From positions 1 to 21,741 of IMG/VR virus record IMGVR_UViG_3300005664_000118: a DNA stretch of 21,741 nt. The stretch is one strand, 5' to 3'. Both the position numbers and the translations under genes were made by a program. This DNA comes from a virus. Below are positions 1 through 9,458 of the stretch, in pieces. Numbering within the stretch: the first letter of the stretch is position 1; each line of letters starts with the position of its first letter. The notes beneath the pieces were generated by a model. The model ran no database searches. It had not been told where the DNA came from and saw only the letters and a list, made by a program, of their open reading frames with translations.

Positions 1-396
1 GTGATGGCGGATAACCATTATCGGGAAACAGTAAGAGAGTATTTGGAAGAAGCCGGTCTCCCTCTCTTGCGCGCTCCGGATGGCGCAAGCGGTAAATCCA
101 CCTCTTACACAAGAGCTAAGACTTTGTTCAAAGAGGGCAGGGTCAAGATGCCCGCTCATGAAAAGCTATGCAAACAGCTAAGAGATGTTACATTTAGGCC
201 TACTTCCGGGGGAGGAGTAAGCGTATCGTCTCCTAGGGGCCCAGGTGGTCATGGTGACATTGTGTCAGCTTTGGTGCTTGCTCTGTGGCAGGGCCACGGT
301 GAAGAGTATTCAGATGTAACCACAGAAGAAATCGATGCGTGTGAAGAATGGAGGCTAAGGAATGTCAGTATCCAAAAAGAATGGTGGGAAGAGTAG
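1..396 (+). CDS. terL: Terminase large subunit, C-terminal part (5'-truncated by window edge)
   Basis: This is the end of the ATP-driven DNA-packaging motor, in the RNase H-like nuclease domain that cuts concatemeric DNA. The reading frame is open at base 1, so the true start lies upstream and the GTG there need not be a start codon. Visible residues fit the family: a basic stretch followed by a short Lys/Val strand (GRVKMPAH, about 46-53), then a Gly-rich loop and HGD at 84-86 followed by a hydrophobic helix (IVSALVLALW). In terminase nucleases the Asp of HGD/HDD is the last metal ligand, so D86 is the likely catalytic residue. The next genes are linker and portal, the usual order. The family call is strong; packaging type cannot be read from this fragment. 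Confidence 0.88.
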   Translation: MMADNHYRETVREYLEEAGLPLLRAPDGASGKSTSYTRAKTLFKEGRVKMPAHEKLCKQLRDVTFRPTSGGGVSVSSPRGPGGHGDIVSALVLALWQGHGEEYSDVTTEEIDACEEWRLRNVSIQKEWWEE

Positions 397-592
397 TCTG
401 TCACTAGCTGAGATAGGAGATGTTGTGGATTTGATGAGAAGGAAGGGAGTTGAGCGTATTTATTTTGATTGTGACGGGGGTGTTTCTATCAAGATGGGGC
501 CAGAGCGCCCTGTTATTATCGACTCGGAAGAGAAAGAACCAGGTAAGATGTCTTCAGAGGAGGCGCTTCTTTATGCAAGCGCTGGTATATAA
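362..592 (+). CDS. Small protein between terminase and portal, unknown function
   Basis: A 76-aa protein that overlaps the end of the terminase gene by 35 nt and stops directly before the portal ATG. A good ribosome-binding site (GGAGG at about 349-353) supports this start. The sequence begins with a basic serine-rich tail, then a predicted amphipathic helix (SLAEIGDVVDLMRRKG, about 13-28), then a beta-like segment (ERIYFDCDGGVSIKMG) and an acidic C-terminus. From memory, small proteins of this helix-plus-strand build sit between terminase and portal in many podovirus-like genomes; no function is established that I can name. It could be an accessory assembly factor, which is inference from position only. 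Confidence 0.7.
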   Translation: MSVSKKNGGKSSLSLAEIGDVVDLMRRKGVERIYFDCDGGVSIKMGPERPVIIDSEEKEPGKMSSEEALLYASAGI

Positions 593-2398
593 ATGGAATA
601 CAACTACACAAGCAATCGATGGTGGAAGGCAGCAGAAGAAGATAGGTATGCGGCTGTTATCAGCACCATATCCAAGATAAAGAATAGACAGCTTTATCGG
701 GATGATATGGTAATTCGCCATTTTAGGCTTTATCGAGATGTGCCTATCCTTGGACTTGCCGTGAGCTCCTATTCTCGTTTGGACTCTGGATACAGTACGA
801 CGAAAAGGCTTGCCTTCAATGTGGTCAGGAGTGTGGTTGATACTATCGCAAGTGAGCTAGCGCAAAGTCAGCCTGTGCCTATGTTTCTCACTGAGGGCGG
901 GAGTTTCGATCAAATGCGGAAGGCGAAGAAGCTGACCAAATTTATCGAAGGCATGTTTTATAAAACGAAGTTTCGTGACATTGTTCGCAAAGCGGTTGTC
1001 GATATGGGCGTCTTTGGCACGGGAATTGTTAAGTTCTTTGAGCAAGACGGGGAAGTGTGTGTTGAGCGCATTTTCCCTGGGGAGATGGTAGTAGATGACT
1101 ATGATTCTATGTATGGAGAGCCCAGGTCTCTTTACCAAACAAAGTGGATAGACAGAGGAGTCCTTAGGGGTGCATTCCCAGAGCATAAAGAGGCCATTGA
1201 TAACTGCAATTCCACGGCTTTCGATGACTATGCTATCGGGAAAGATGACATAGCTGACCAGATTATGGTGATAGAGGCATGGCATAAGCCATCATCAAAA
1301 GAGGCTGGTGATGGTAGGCACTCCATCTGCATTGACGGAAGCAACTTGCTGGATGAAGAATGGCATGATGATTTTCCATTCTGCTTCTTGCGCGCATCTG
1401 AGGATATTCTTGGATTCTGGGGAGTAGGCTTTGCAGAGCAACTCACAGGAATACAGCTAGAAATAAACAGACTAGCAAGGGATATTCAACGAGCTCAGTA
1501 TCTTTGCGGGACGTTTCGTATATTCCTAGAAAGAGGTTCTAAGGTAGTCCCGTCTCACATGAATAATGAAGAGGCTTCTATCGTGGAATACTCGGGGACA
1601 CCTCCTGTATTCGCAACACCAGCGGCTGTGCATCCTGAGCTCTATCAGCAATTGGATAGGCTTTACCAGAAAGCATACGATATCGTGGGAGTAAGCATGT
1701 TGGCGGCTAGGTCAGAGAAACCAGCTGGGCTAAATAGTGGGGCATCAATACGAGCTTATTCTGATGAGAAGAGCAAAAGGTTCATGACGTTGATGCGTAG
1801 TTATGATCAGTTTCATATTGATGGAGCTGAGCAAATCATCTCGCTTATGAAGCGGATTAGCAAAACGGATAAGAGCTATGATGTGGTCTACAAAGACAAG
1901 AATTCTATCGAGCGTATCAAGTGGTCCGATGTGGACCTAGATGCAGATAGCTACGCCATGCAAGTGATGCCGAGCGGATTTTTGCCAACAACGCCAGCGG
2001 GCAAGCTTGCTGCGGTGCAAGACTTGATGAACGCAGGTCTTATTGATAGCAAAGAGACATTCTACCGCTTGCTTGACTTCCCAGACTTGGAGGCTGAATC
2101 ATCTTTGGTGACAGCGCCAAGGGACTTGATTCAGCAACGCATTGAAAAGATACTTGATGAAGGTGAGTACTATCCGCCAGAGCCATTTATGAACCTACAG
2201 CTAGCTATGCAGGTGGCGGTCCTTTCGCTTCAGAAAGCAGAACTTACGATGGACATCGACGATGAGAGATTGGACATGCTTCGTCAATACATTACGGATT
2301 GCCAGGCTCTCATGGCACCTCCGGAGCAAGGGGCGCCTGATGTAATGGGGCCTCCTCCGCAAGATCAACAATCACTACCACCTGAGGGAGAAATATGA
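593..2398 (+). CDS. Portal protein
   Basis: A 601-aa protein that would form the dodecameric ring at the unique capsid vertex through which DNA is packaged and ejected. The N-terminal part has a helical segment rich in Arg/Tyr (IRHFRLYRD, about 41-49), and a region near 85-150 has the typical pattern of a helix followed by the strand-rich KFIEGMFYKTKF / VDMGVFGTGIVKF. The central GFWGVGFAEQLTGIQLEINR segment (about 274-293) resembles the portal stem region, where 'G...G..E....Q.eiN' is common. The C-terminus is Pro/Gln-rich and probably flexible. It follows the terminase block and precedes scaffold and capsid. The ATG abuts the upstream stop codon and no strong Shine-Dalgarno is visible, so translation is probably coupled. 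Length suits podoviral portals. Confidence 0.88.
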   Translation: MEYNYTSNRWWKAAEEDRYAAVISTISKIKNRQLYRDDMVIRHFRLYRDVPILGLAVSSYSRLDSGYSTTKRLAFNVVRSVVDTIASELAQSQPVPMFLTEGGSFDQMRKAKKLTKFIEGMFYKTKFRDIVRKAVVDMGVFGTGIVKFFEQDGEVCVERIFPGEMVVDDYDSMYGEPRSLYQTKWIDRGVLRGAFPEHKEAIDNCNSTAFDDYAIGKDDIADQIMVIEAWHKPSSKEAGDGRHSICIDGSNLLDEEWHDDFPFCFLRASEDILGFWGVGFAEQLTGIQLEINRLARDIQRAQYLCGTFRIFLERGSKVVPSHMNNEEASIVEYSGTPPVFATPAAVHPELYQQLDRLYQKAYDIVGVSMLAARSEKPAGLNSGASIRAYSDEKSKRFMTLMRSYDQFHIDGAEQIISLMKRISKTDKSYDVVYKDKNSIERIKWSDVDLDADSYAMQVMPSGFLPTTPAGKLAAVQDLMNAGLIDSKETFYRLLDFPDLEAESSLVTAPRDLIQQRIEKILDEGEYYPPEPFMNLQLAMQVAVLSLQKAELTMDIDDERLDMLRQYITDCQALMAPPEQGAPDVMGPPPQDQQSLPPEGEI

Positions 2399-3330
2399 TG
2401 GAAAATGAGCAGCCTATTGTAGCACAAACACCGACACAAGACGTAGCGCCAGTTGAGGCATCTAGTTCAGTCGAGACATCGGGGGCAGAGGGAGAGCAGC
2501 CTCAAGCTGCTCCTCCGCCCCAGTCCCCTGACAAAGTATTCGCCGCCCTTGCGCGCAAAAAAGCAAAACTAGCAGCGGAAAAACAAGCTCTCCTCGCAGA
2601 GAAGCAAAGATGGGAGATGGAGGTCACGTCCCGGAAAGGTGAGTTTGATGAGCTCAGCAAGTACAGAGAGCTGAATAAGCTAGCAAAAGAAGACCCTGTG
2701 AAGTTCATGGAGTCTGTAGGGATTGATTATAGTGACGTAACCAAACGTATTCTTGAAAGAGATACTCCTGACGAGAAGATAAAGGTTCTAGCAGCAGAGC
2801 TGGAGGCTGAGAGGAAAGCTCGCATGGAGAGAGAGCAAATGCTGGAGAAGCATTCTCTTATGACACAGCAGAGGCAGGCTGAGGACAAGTTCGTTTCTAT
2901 CGTAAATTCTTCTGACAAGTTCAAGAGCTTGCAGCTGCATGATCGAGAAGAACTCGTAGCGGCTGGTAATCAAATGGCTGACGCACTCAGAGAAAGGCTC
3001 GGAAGACCACCTACCTTGGAACAGGTGGCAGAGGCCTTGTCTAAGTCTGCAGAGGATTATCAAAGAAAATTCTATGAAAAGCTGAACTCGGTCTATGGGT
3101 CTCCTCCGGAAAGGAAAGCAAAGACTATCAGCAACAAGATGGCATCGGATGGTGTGATCGTGAAGGATAACATGACACATGAAGAGCGCATGAAAGCTGC
3201 TGTTCGTTTTATGGAACAGCAAGAAAAGCTTGAAATGTTAGAATTAAGCCGTACTATTGAGCTAGACAACGGACATATTTTGTCCGGACCACGCACTGGC
3301 TACGTGGCAGCTAATGACTGCAAAACCTGA
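2395..3330 (+). CDS. Capsid scaffolding protein
   Basis: A 311-aa, highly charged, probably all-helical protein that would guide capsid assembly and be lost or degraded on maturation. The first 45 residues are low-complexity (Pro, Ala, Gln, Ser, Glu). They are followed by a coiled-coil-like stretch (about 47-90, rich in Ala-Lys-Glu-Gln repeats) and a second one (about 125-165). A short basic C-terminal region follows. It overlaps the portal stop by ATGA and has a GAGGGAGA ribosome-binding site just upstream; a second ATG three bases downstream (2398) could serve equally. Position between portal and major capsid protein and the coiled-coil composition support the call. Scaffold proteins diverge quickly, so this rests on context more than motifs. 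Confidence 0.8.
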   Translation: MMENEQPIVAQTPTQDVAPVEASSSVETSGAEGEQPQAAPPPQSPDKVFAALARKKAKLAAEKQALLAEKQRWEMEVTSRKGEFDELSKYRELNKLAKEDPVKFMESVGIDYSDVTKRILERDTPDEKIKVLAAELEAERKARMEREQMLEKHSLMTQQRQAEDKFVSIVNSSDKFKSLQLHDREELVAAGNQMADALRERLGRPPTLEQVAEALSKSAEDYQRKFYEKLNSVYGSPPERKAKTISNKMASDGVIVKDNMTHEERMKAAVRFMEQQEKLEMLELSRTIELDNGHILSGPRTGYVAANDCKT

Positions 3331-3375
3331 GACGACATCGGGCGTCACTGAACAACAACTCAGAAAGGTTTTGCA

Positions 3376-4611
3376 ATGTCATCAGCTACAATTCTATCGC
3401 TCAATAGCGTCCTCAAACAACTTTATCCACAGAAGACCATTCGTGAAATTTGTTACGAAAACCACCCTCTTCTTGGTCTTATCCCAAAAAATACCATGTT
3501 TGGTGGTAAGAACTTGGTTCTAGCGAACCGTTATGGGACACAGCAAGGACGAAGCGCGCAGTTTTCTGATGCGCAAGCCGCAAAATCACCCAACTTGTAT
3601 GCAGGGTTTACGCTTACTCGCGTATCTGATTACTCACTAGGATCTATTGATGGAGAGTCGATTCGTGCAGCACGTGGTGACAAGAATGCTCTTGTTGAGG
3701 GCTTGGACGCTGAAATTCGCGGTGCTCTTTATGCTATCACACGAAGCTTGAGCTGGTCTTTGTATGGGAACGGCGGAGGCGCGATTGGGCAAACCAATAC
3801 AGCCGCTTTCGGTGTTAATACGATTCAGCTTACTGAGCCTGCGGATGTTGTGCATTTTGAAGTAGGACAGGTTATTACAGCAGCAACAACAGACGGAACG
3901 TCAGGTACTATCAAGCCTGGCTCTGTGACATTGACGGCTATCGACCGCGATGCTGGGACACTAACAACAGGCCCTGCTTTTTGGAATGCGGGAATACCTA
4001 CCATCGCCCAGAACGACTATTTGTTCGTAAAAGGTGACTTTGGCCGTAAGGTACGTGGTCTCCCAGCGTGGGTTCCAGCAACAGCTCCTACAACTGGTGA
4101 TAGCTTTTTTGGCGTAGACCGGTCTGTAGATCCATCCCGCTTGGGCGGATTGCGACTCAATGGTGGCGGAGCTCCTATTGAAGAAGTTCTTCAAGCGGCC
4201 ATGTCAAAAGTGTACCTCAACGGCGCAACCATCAGCCATATCTTCATGAATCCAATCGACATGAATTTGCTTACAACAGCTCTTGGTTCCAAGACTGTGT
4301 ACGTAAAAGATGTGTCCAAAGATGAACCAAGCGTAGGGTATCGTGGAGTCCACATTGTGGGTGAGATTGGAGATGTAAAGGTATTTGCTGATACAGACTG
4401 TCCAAAAGGCACTGCTTTCGGATTGAAGCTTGATACATGGAAACTCCATTCTCTTGGAGAATGTCCGGGCTTTTTGGAAGAAGAAGGTAGCATGAGAATT
4501 CTACGTGAATCCAATAGCGATGCTTATGAGTTCCGTATGGGTTATTATGCACAAGTTGGCTGTGAAGCTCCTGGTTACAACATCCGGATTACTCTATTAT
4601 GGCGAATCTAA
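3376..4611 (+). CDS. Major capsid protein, probably HK97 fold
   Basis: A 411-aa protein expected to build the icosahedral shell. The N-terminal part (IREICYENHPLLGLIPK, about 22-38, then GGKNLVLANRYG) is the pattern of phage capsid proteins in which a short helix leads into the first capsid strand. The middle holds a strand-rich, Thr/Gly-rich insertion (about 140-215), and the C-terminal half contains helix/strand segments compatible with the P- and A-domains of the HK97 fold. An AGAAAGG site at 3362-3368 supports the start. It follows the scaffold gene after a 45-nt gap, the only sizeable gap in this block. Nothing suggests a fused protease or a frameshifted extension. Confidence 0.83.
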   Translation: MSSATILSLNSVLKQLYPQKTIREICYENHPLLGLIPKNTMFGGKNLVLANRYGTQQGRSAQFSDAQAAKSPNLYAGFTLTRVSDYSLGSIDGESIRAARGDKNALVEGLDAEIRGALYAITRSLSWSLYGNGGGAIGQTNTAAFGVNTIQLTEPADVVHFEVGQVITAATTDGTSGTIKPGSVTLTAIDRDAGTLTTGPAFWNAGIPTIAQNDYLFVKGDFGRKVRGLPAWVPATAPTTGDSFFGVDRSVDPSRLGGLRLNGGGAPIEEVLQAAMSKVYLNGATISHIFMNPIDMNLLTTALGSKTVYVKDVSKDEPSVGYRGVHIVGEIGDVKVFADTDCPKGTAFGLKLDTWKLHSLGECPGFLEEEGSMRILRESNSDAYEFRMGYYAQVGCEAPGYNIRITLLWRI

Positions 4612-5009
4612 ACATGTATCCACCCCGGGCTAGGAACCGGGAGAACTTCATTATGAATGGGTCGTTTGCATCAAATGGAGCTGGCGCAATAAACAACGCT
4701 CTTAATGTAGGACTCAGTTTCCAGGCAATAAGGAATGGCGTGGGACTTTATTCGATCCAGTTTGTTGAAAGGCAGCAACAGACTGGTGCTGTGACAGCGA
4801 TGACGTTTCCTCGCCTTCTCAGCTTTGTGGTAACTCCTATTATCACGGGCACATCTCCTTGGACTTATCAAGTTCAGTCTGAGACTGTTGCTACAGATGG
4901 GAAGGTCAATTTCTTCTTGTACAACATTGTGGGAGCAGCTCTTGCCGACCCAGGAGCAGGCGTTCGCGTCCACTTCGTAGCGCATTTGCAGAATGCGAGC
5001 ACGATATGA
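4599..5009 (+). CDS. Putative virion protein after capsid gene (decoration-like)
   Basis: A 136-aa protein whose start overlaps the last codons of the capsid gene by 13 nt. After a polar N-terminus it is Gly/Val/Thr-rich and strand-predicted, with a conserved-looking core 'GVGLYSIQF' (about 48-56) and a C-terminal 'GAGVRVHFVAHLQN'. Small beta-rich proteins directly after the capsid gene are often head decoration or cement proteins, and this one has no membrane segment or signal. It could equally be a minor tail or fibre component. I do not recognise the family with certainty; the call is inference from composition and position. Confidence 0.6.
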   Translation: MANLNMYPPRARNRENFIMNGSFASNGAGAINNALNVGLSFQAIRNGVGLYSIQFVERQQQTGAVTAMTFPRLLSFVVTPIITGTSPWTYQVQSETVATDGKVNFFLYNIVGAALADPGAGVRVHFVAHLQNASTI

Positions 5010-5278
5010 AACCGATGGGCCTTATGATTGCCATTGGCAAACAGAAGCCCGCAATGGAGGAAGAGGAGGAAAGCAGTGATGTCTCTTCTTCTGAAATTGA
5101 ATCGGCTCAAAAAGAGGCAGTGTCGAAGCTATTGTCAGCAATGAAAAGCGATGATGCAGAGGCGGCATTGAAAGCCTTTAAGGAACTTCATATGCTTGAC
5201 CATGAGCTATGGGACAGAGAAGACGAAGAGCCTGAGGAAGAAGACTTATGCCAAGACTGGTCACCCGCAGTACACTAA
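5006..5278 (+). CDS. Small acidic protein, unknown
   Basis: A 90-aa, very acidic, helix-predicted protein with runs of Glu near residues 18-22 and again in the C-terminal quarter (DREDEEPEEED). It overlaps the preceding gene by ATGA and the following adaptor gene by 31 nt, so it is translated as part of the same tightly coupled operon. No motif identifies a function. An assembly chaperone or minor head protein would fit the location, but that is speculation. The charge-rich C-terminal part lies next to the region where the adaptor gene's ribosome-binding site (GAGGAAGAAG) is embedded, so part of the Glu-rich tail may be shaped by that site. Confidence 0.6.
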   Translation: MKPMGLMIAIGKQKPAMEEEEESSDVSSSEIESAQKEAVSKLLSAMKSDDAEAALKAFKELHMLDHELWDREDEEPEEEDLCQDWSPAVH

Positions 5279-5967
5279 GAACAAGGATACGTAATCGTGT
5301 GGATATGTCGAATCAGTATGTGTCGGATGCCGACCTCAATGATTTGATCGACACCTACGTAACGTCTCTGTATGACAAGCTTATTGCTGCGCGTGGCCAG
5401 GAGTATTACTTGAGAACCAATGTGTTCCCCACTGTTGCGGGGCAGACATTGTATCAATTGCCATCTGACTTCTATGAGTTGGTTGATGTGTATATTACGC
5501 AAAATAGTTGGCGATATATGCTCAAGCCATTCCAAAGGCAGAACACAGATTTGTATCTAAACCAAGGCACATCGTGGGGTGGATATGATTATGTGTATAG
5601 ACTGAGAGGACTTTGGGTTGCTGCGGCGGCTCCGGTTGCTCAAATTGAAATACTCCCTCCTCCCAGTGGCGTCTTTGACATCACAATAGACTACATACCC
5701 GTATGTACAATCAGCACCCAAAATGACCCAGAGTATGATGGGATAAATGGATGGGAAGAGTGGGTAGTTCTCAACTGTTGTATTATGATGATGCAGAAAG
5801 AGGAGTCTGACCCATCAGTGCTTATGGCACAACGTGGCATCATTGAAGATAGGATAGAGAAGTTGGCAAACAGCCGCGATGCTGGGGTGCCAGAGAAACT
5901 AATTGATTCAAGACGTGACCTGTTCGATGATTGGTATAACTTTCGTCGAGGCAGGTGGGCTCCGTGA
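5248..5967 (+). CDS. Head-to-tail adaptor (connector) protein
   Basis: A 239-aa protein likely to sit under the portal and connect head to tail. Its N-terminal part has the pattern 'R.R..NR.D....YVSDADLNDLIDTY...LYDKLI', followed by 'YYLRTNVFPTVAGQTLYQLPSDFYELVDVYI' (about 51-81). This is the helical start and 'TVAGQ..Y.LP.DFY.L' strand common to phage head-tail adaptors of the P22 gp4 / T7 gp11 type. A conserved Trp-rich segment and a C-terminal helical stretch follow (about 165-239). The start has a GAGGAAGAAG site. It is placed between capsid and nozzle-like genes, where such adaptors are found. Whether it is closer to gp4 or to a tail tubular A protein cannot be decided here. Confidence 0.78.
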   Translation: MPRLVTRSTLRTRIRNRVDMSNQYVSDADLNDLIDTYVTSLYDKLIAARGQEYYLRTNVFPTVAGQTLYQLPSDFYELVDVYITQNSWRYMLKPFQRQNTDLYLNQGTSWGGYDYVYRLRGLWVAAAAPVAQIEILPPPSGVFDITIDYIPVCTISTQNDPEYDGINGWEEWVVLNCCIMMMQKEESDPSVLMAQRGIIEDRIEKLANSRDAGVPEKLIDSRRDLFDDWYNFRRGRWAP

Positions 5968-6266
5968 ATAATCCTTATCGAAGACTCCGTTCAGCAGACC
6001 CAGTACAAACGTTCGCCAATGAGGCTGCCGCCTCTGACCTTGCGGGCGTACTTGATTGTCCGATATGGAACGGGGTGCTTTTGCAGGATGTTGCATTGGC
6101 CACAACGACTACCTCGTTTTTTCACAGACTAGATAGAAAGCCTATTGGATATCTGATAACGAGGATACGGGCTGGTAAGATAGATTTTATTGATACTGGT
6201 TTTACTGACACGCAAATAAACGTAACAGTTACGACAGCTGGAACCTTTGATTTCTGGGTATTTTAA
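5964..6266 (+). CDS. Small probable virion protein, unknown
   Basis: A 100-aa protein read from a GTG at 5964, which overlaps the adaptor stop as GTGA and has AGGCAGG at about 5950-5956 at a normal distance. Another in-frame GTG at 5955 would lie too close to that site. The C-terminal half is strand-predicted (VTVTTAGTFDFWVF) and ends exactly in a TAATG overlap with the large tail gene. The protein has no signal peptide or membrane span. Small beta proteins beside adaptor and nozzle genes are often minor tail or head-completion components, but this one is not recognised, so the role is open. Confidence 0.62.
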   Translation: MNNPYRRLRSADPVQTFANEAAASDLAGVLDCPIWNGVLLQDVALATTTTSFFHRLDRKPIGYLITRIRAGKIDFIDTGFTDTQINVTVTTAGTFDFWVF

Positions 6267-9200
6267 TGCCGAATAGTCCTACAAATATGCTGCAAATCCC
6301 TATGGTCGGAGGGATAGACGACGACATTGACGATAGGGTAATGCCGCTTGGCAACTTTAGTCAGCTCAACAATGCTGTCGTAACGCAAGCTGGATCTATC
6401 CAGAAGCGTAGTGGATATGGCCAGATAAACGATGCTCATCCTATGTGGTCAGGCATGTCATATAACTATGGCGATAGGATTACTGTCATTACGACAAACC
6501 AGAATGTGTCTGAGTTTTGGATGGGTGATGTGGCTACGTGGCTTGATAACAACGTTGGGTTTATCGGAGCAACAGCTGGGGGGTCAGAGTATGGGTTTAT
6601 CCCAGGTGATATCTCCTCCGACCTGAGTTGTAAAGAGATGGGTGTCCCTATTATTGTCAGCAGTGTTCTGATGAACACAGGATACCAAGGGGTATGTTGG
6701 ACAGGATATAGATTCCCAACAGCAGCATCTTTCTTGGGAACTTTTATTTATATAAAGCACCCCAATGGGCAATACCTATATCCTGGAGTCAACTTTCCAG
6801 TGGGGATGGATGGAAGTTCCCTAGCTTTTAATCTGAACTCAAAGATGGTTATTGCTGGTGTGGATAGCACAGGGCCAAGCATGTATGTCTCTTCTGTCGA
6901 TACAGATGTAGCTAACTTTTTGGGTCTTGCGACTGTTAATGTCGGAGCTGCTTTTAATGCAGTCTGTGTGGACGCAAATAAGATAAGTGAAGATATACTT
7001 GTTGTCGCTTACAAAACGGCAGCAGCAGTGTTGACTGTAAAGACAGTTGACTGCTCAGGAAACACTCCCACTGTTGCGGGCACATTCACCATCAATACGG
7101 GCGACCCAGTTTTGGCCGTAGCGATATGTGGGGACAGAGACACGCTCAACGTTCTTCATGTGTATTGGATAACAACAGTAGCTGGTGCTCTTACTTGCAG
7201 CGTGGCAAGCTTTAACTCTACGACATTCGCAGCCGGGTTCGCTGCAGGTATCGTATTTACTGGTGTTGCAGACCCAGGACAGATTCAATTCGACATTGGG
7301 GCTGAGCTCAATGTTATTAGAAATCGTTCTGTGTTTACGTTTTCGAATTGGGATACAGGACTCAGCTGCTCTTCTCGAATATTCAAAACGAATAACGCGG
7401 GAGTTGTTGTTGAGACTGTGCCCTATGAGGATGGGGCTATTACTCATAAGCCATTTATAGACCAGTTTGGTGGGGAGTATTTCTTTGCTAAGTGTGACAG
7501 TCTTTATAGTACATCTACGACTGAGCCTATGACCTTTTCTACTGGGACAATGAATCTCATAAAAGATGGACATGCGGTAGGGTTGCCGTATGGGACGGTT
7601 GGCTATTTCGATGTATTCTCAGCTTCTCGCTATGAGGGGATACTCAACACAAGATTTCGTCCACAGCTCCCAAGGCCTTGTGTAATATCTGACGATTCTG
7701 GAACATTGCCAACGGAGAGGATTCTGTGGGGCAGCTTGGGGGATGGAGCCAGAGGCAGGTTTGATATATCAACGACAGGGTTTGGCTCACTGGGAGCTTC
7801 TACACTATCTTTGCATGAATCTAACTTTACACTGACAAACTCGACAGTGGCGTTTGCTGCAGATGTCATGTTGTTTTCTTCGACAGCATTGATGCAATAC
7901 GATGATAGATTTCGAATCAATGTAGGATTTGTCAAAGCCCCTCTTGCTAAATACGTGTCTCAAGCCGTAGGTCTTGCTGGTCTTGCCGCAGGGACTTATA
8001 AATACAGAGCATCCTACGAGTACATTGACATGAAAGGGAATATCCACAGGTCAATCCTTGGCTCCATCACGACAGTGGTTGTGGCCGCAGCGAATACGAC
8101 TGTTGTCATGGATTTGGAAGTCCATAGCAGTGCCATCAAGCCATTCGGGGCAGATTTGAACCTTGCTGGGTGTTCTATCGTTCTCTACAGGACTCTTGCG
8201 GGAGGCTCAGTCTTTTACAGGATACCCCCTGACAGCATTGGGTCCATGACCAATATCCGGAATGTTGGCAGATTTATTAGCAGGAATGATGAGCTGCCGG
8301 ACGCTATGCTTGGTCTACACCCAGTCTCCTACGAAGACCTAGGAGAACTAGCCCCCTTCGCTCCACCTCCTCCTTATCAAGTCATTGAAGGCCTCAACCG
8401 AGTCTTTATCTTTAGCAAAGAAGACCCAACGAGGGTGTGGTTCTCCAAAGAAATATCGACATTTGGAGACTTTAGCTATGCCCCAGAGTTCAATCCAGCT
8501 CTCACCATCGATGTGGGTGGAGCTTCTGAATACATCACAGCGCTTGGAATTCTTGATGAGAAGCTCATTATATTCACAGCCAATAAAATATTCTTCGTCT
8601 CAGGGCAAGGCCCCAACAATGCAGGGACTGGCGCTTTCAATGGACCATTCCAGATAACATCGGATGTGGGATGTATTGATAGACAAAGTATTGTTGTTAT
8701 CCCTGCGGGCATGTTCTTTAGAGGGAAGAATGGGCTCAATTTGCTAGACAGGAGTTTGGCTGTCACATTCCCCGGCGACGCGGTTAAGGAACACATCACT
8801 GTGCAGGCTCCATTCAATCTTGTTCCTGTTCTCGACTCAAAAGAACAAAGGATTATGTGGCTGCAACAAGATGTGGGGCTAGGTGTATCCAGTTATATTG
8901 TCTATGACTATGACCATAAGTTCTGGAGCACATGGTCGGTTAATATGACTGGAGGAGTGAATACCTACTCCCACTGCATGGTAAACGATAAACACATTAT
9001 ACAATATTCTGACATACTGTATGAAGCCGGAGCCGGACCACACCCAGGGTACGACCACGATGATGATTATCCACAGCTAACAATAGAGACTCCGTGGATT
9101 TATGTGTCGGCTATTGGTGGATACCAGCGGATTAGGCGTCTTATTGTAGAGGGTAGGGCAAACTCAAACCACTTCATCGTAATAAACGTTTATTATGATT

Positions 9201-9454
9201 ACTCAGCAGTAGCCTCGCAGACTTATTCTTTCATTATCCAGCCCGCAACAATAGCGGAATATCCTGTTATCAGAATACAGCAAGAGCTTGTTGTTCAGAA
9301 ATGTCAGGCCATGAAGATAAAGATTAACGATGTGACCTATGAGAACCTAGGTCAGCCTACGGAGAACCCTACAGGGCCTAATATTTTTGGAATATCTCTT
9401 GAAACAATCGCTAAGGAAGGCAGGGTTAAACTGCCATACCAGAATAGGAAATAA
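6266..9454 (+). CDS. Large tail protein, nozzle / tail tubular protein B-like
   Basis: A 1062-aa, strand-rich protein that would form the distal tail nozzle or hub of a short tail. The N-terminus (PMVGGIDDDIDDRVMPLGNFSQLNNAVV, then QKRSGYG) resembles the 'GG.....D.R..P.GE....N......G....R.G.' opening shared by T7 gp12-type and related proteins. Near residues 700-870 comes a propeller-like block (VFIFSKEDPTRVWFSKE, ITALGILDEKLIIF, then a Gly-rich loop and SIVVIPAGMFFRGKNGLNLL). It is the largest gene in the window, directly downstream of the connector and upstream of the ejection-type genes. The start overlaps the upstream stop as TAATG. An adhesion role cannot be excluded; the family assignment is by pattern, not by search. 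Confidence 0.72.
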   Translation: MPNSPTNMLQIPMVGGIDDDIDDRVMPLGNFSQLNNAVVTQAGSIQKRSGYGQINDAHPMWSGMSYNYGDRITVITTNQNVSEFWMGDVATWLDNNVGFIGATAGGSEYGFIPGDISSDLSCKEMGVPIIVSSVLMNTGYQGVCWTGYRFPTAASFLGTFIYIKHPNGQYLYPGVNFPVGMDGSSLAFNLNSKMVIAGVDSTGPSMYVSSVDTDVANFLGLATVNVGAAFNAVCVDANKISEDILVVAYKTAAAVLTVKTVDCSGNTPTVAGTFTINTGDPVLAVAICGDRDTLNVLHVYWITTVAGALTCSVASFNSTTFAAGFAAGIVFTGVADPGQIQFDIGAELNVIRNRSVFTFSNWDTGLSCSSRIFKTNNAGVVVETVPYEDGAITHKPFIDQFGGEYFFAKCDSLYSTSTTEPMTFSTGTMNLIKDGHAVGLPYGTVGYFDVFSASRYEGILNTRFRPQLPRPCVISDDSGTLPTERILWGSLGDGARGRFDISTTGFGSLGASTLSLHESNFTLTNSTVAFAADVMLFSSTALMQYDDRFRINVGFVKAPLAKYVSQAVGLAGLAAGTYKYRASYEYIDMKGNIHRSILGSITTVVVAAANTTVVMDLEVHSSAIKPFGADLNLAGCSIVLYRTLAGGSVFYRIPPDSIGSMTNIRNVGRFISRNDELPDAMLGLHPVSYEDLGELAPFAPPPPYQVIEGLNRVFIFSKEDPTRVWFSKEISTFGDFSYAPEFNPALTIDVGGASEYITALGILDEKLIIFTANKIFFVSGQGPNNAGTGAFNGPFQITSDVGCIDRQSIVVIPAGMFFRGKNGLNLLDRSLAVTFPGDAVKEHITVQAPFNLVPVLDSKEQRIMWLQQDVGLGVSSYIVYDYDHKFWSTWSVNMTGGVNTYSHCMVNDKHIIQYSDILYEAGAGPHPGYDHDDDYPQLTIETPWIYVSAIGGYQRIRRLIVEGRANSNHFIVINVYYDYSAVASQTYSFIIQPATIAEYPVIRIQQELVVQKCQAMKIKINDVTYENLGQPTENPTGPNIFGISLETIAKEGRVKLPYQNRK

Positions 9455-9458
9455 GAAC

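Noticed and set aside
3314-3523. Frame covering the scaffold-capsid junction
   Set aside because: It reads through the capsid start in another frame and gives a basic, non-protein-like sequence; the capsid ATG at 3376 has a good ribosome-binding site.
7055-7573. Antisense open frame (172 codons) opposite the nozzle-like gene
   Set aside because: No domain, no ribosome-binding site and no promoter; it lies fully inside a well-supported 1062-aa gene.
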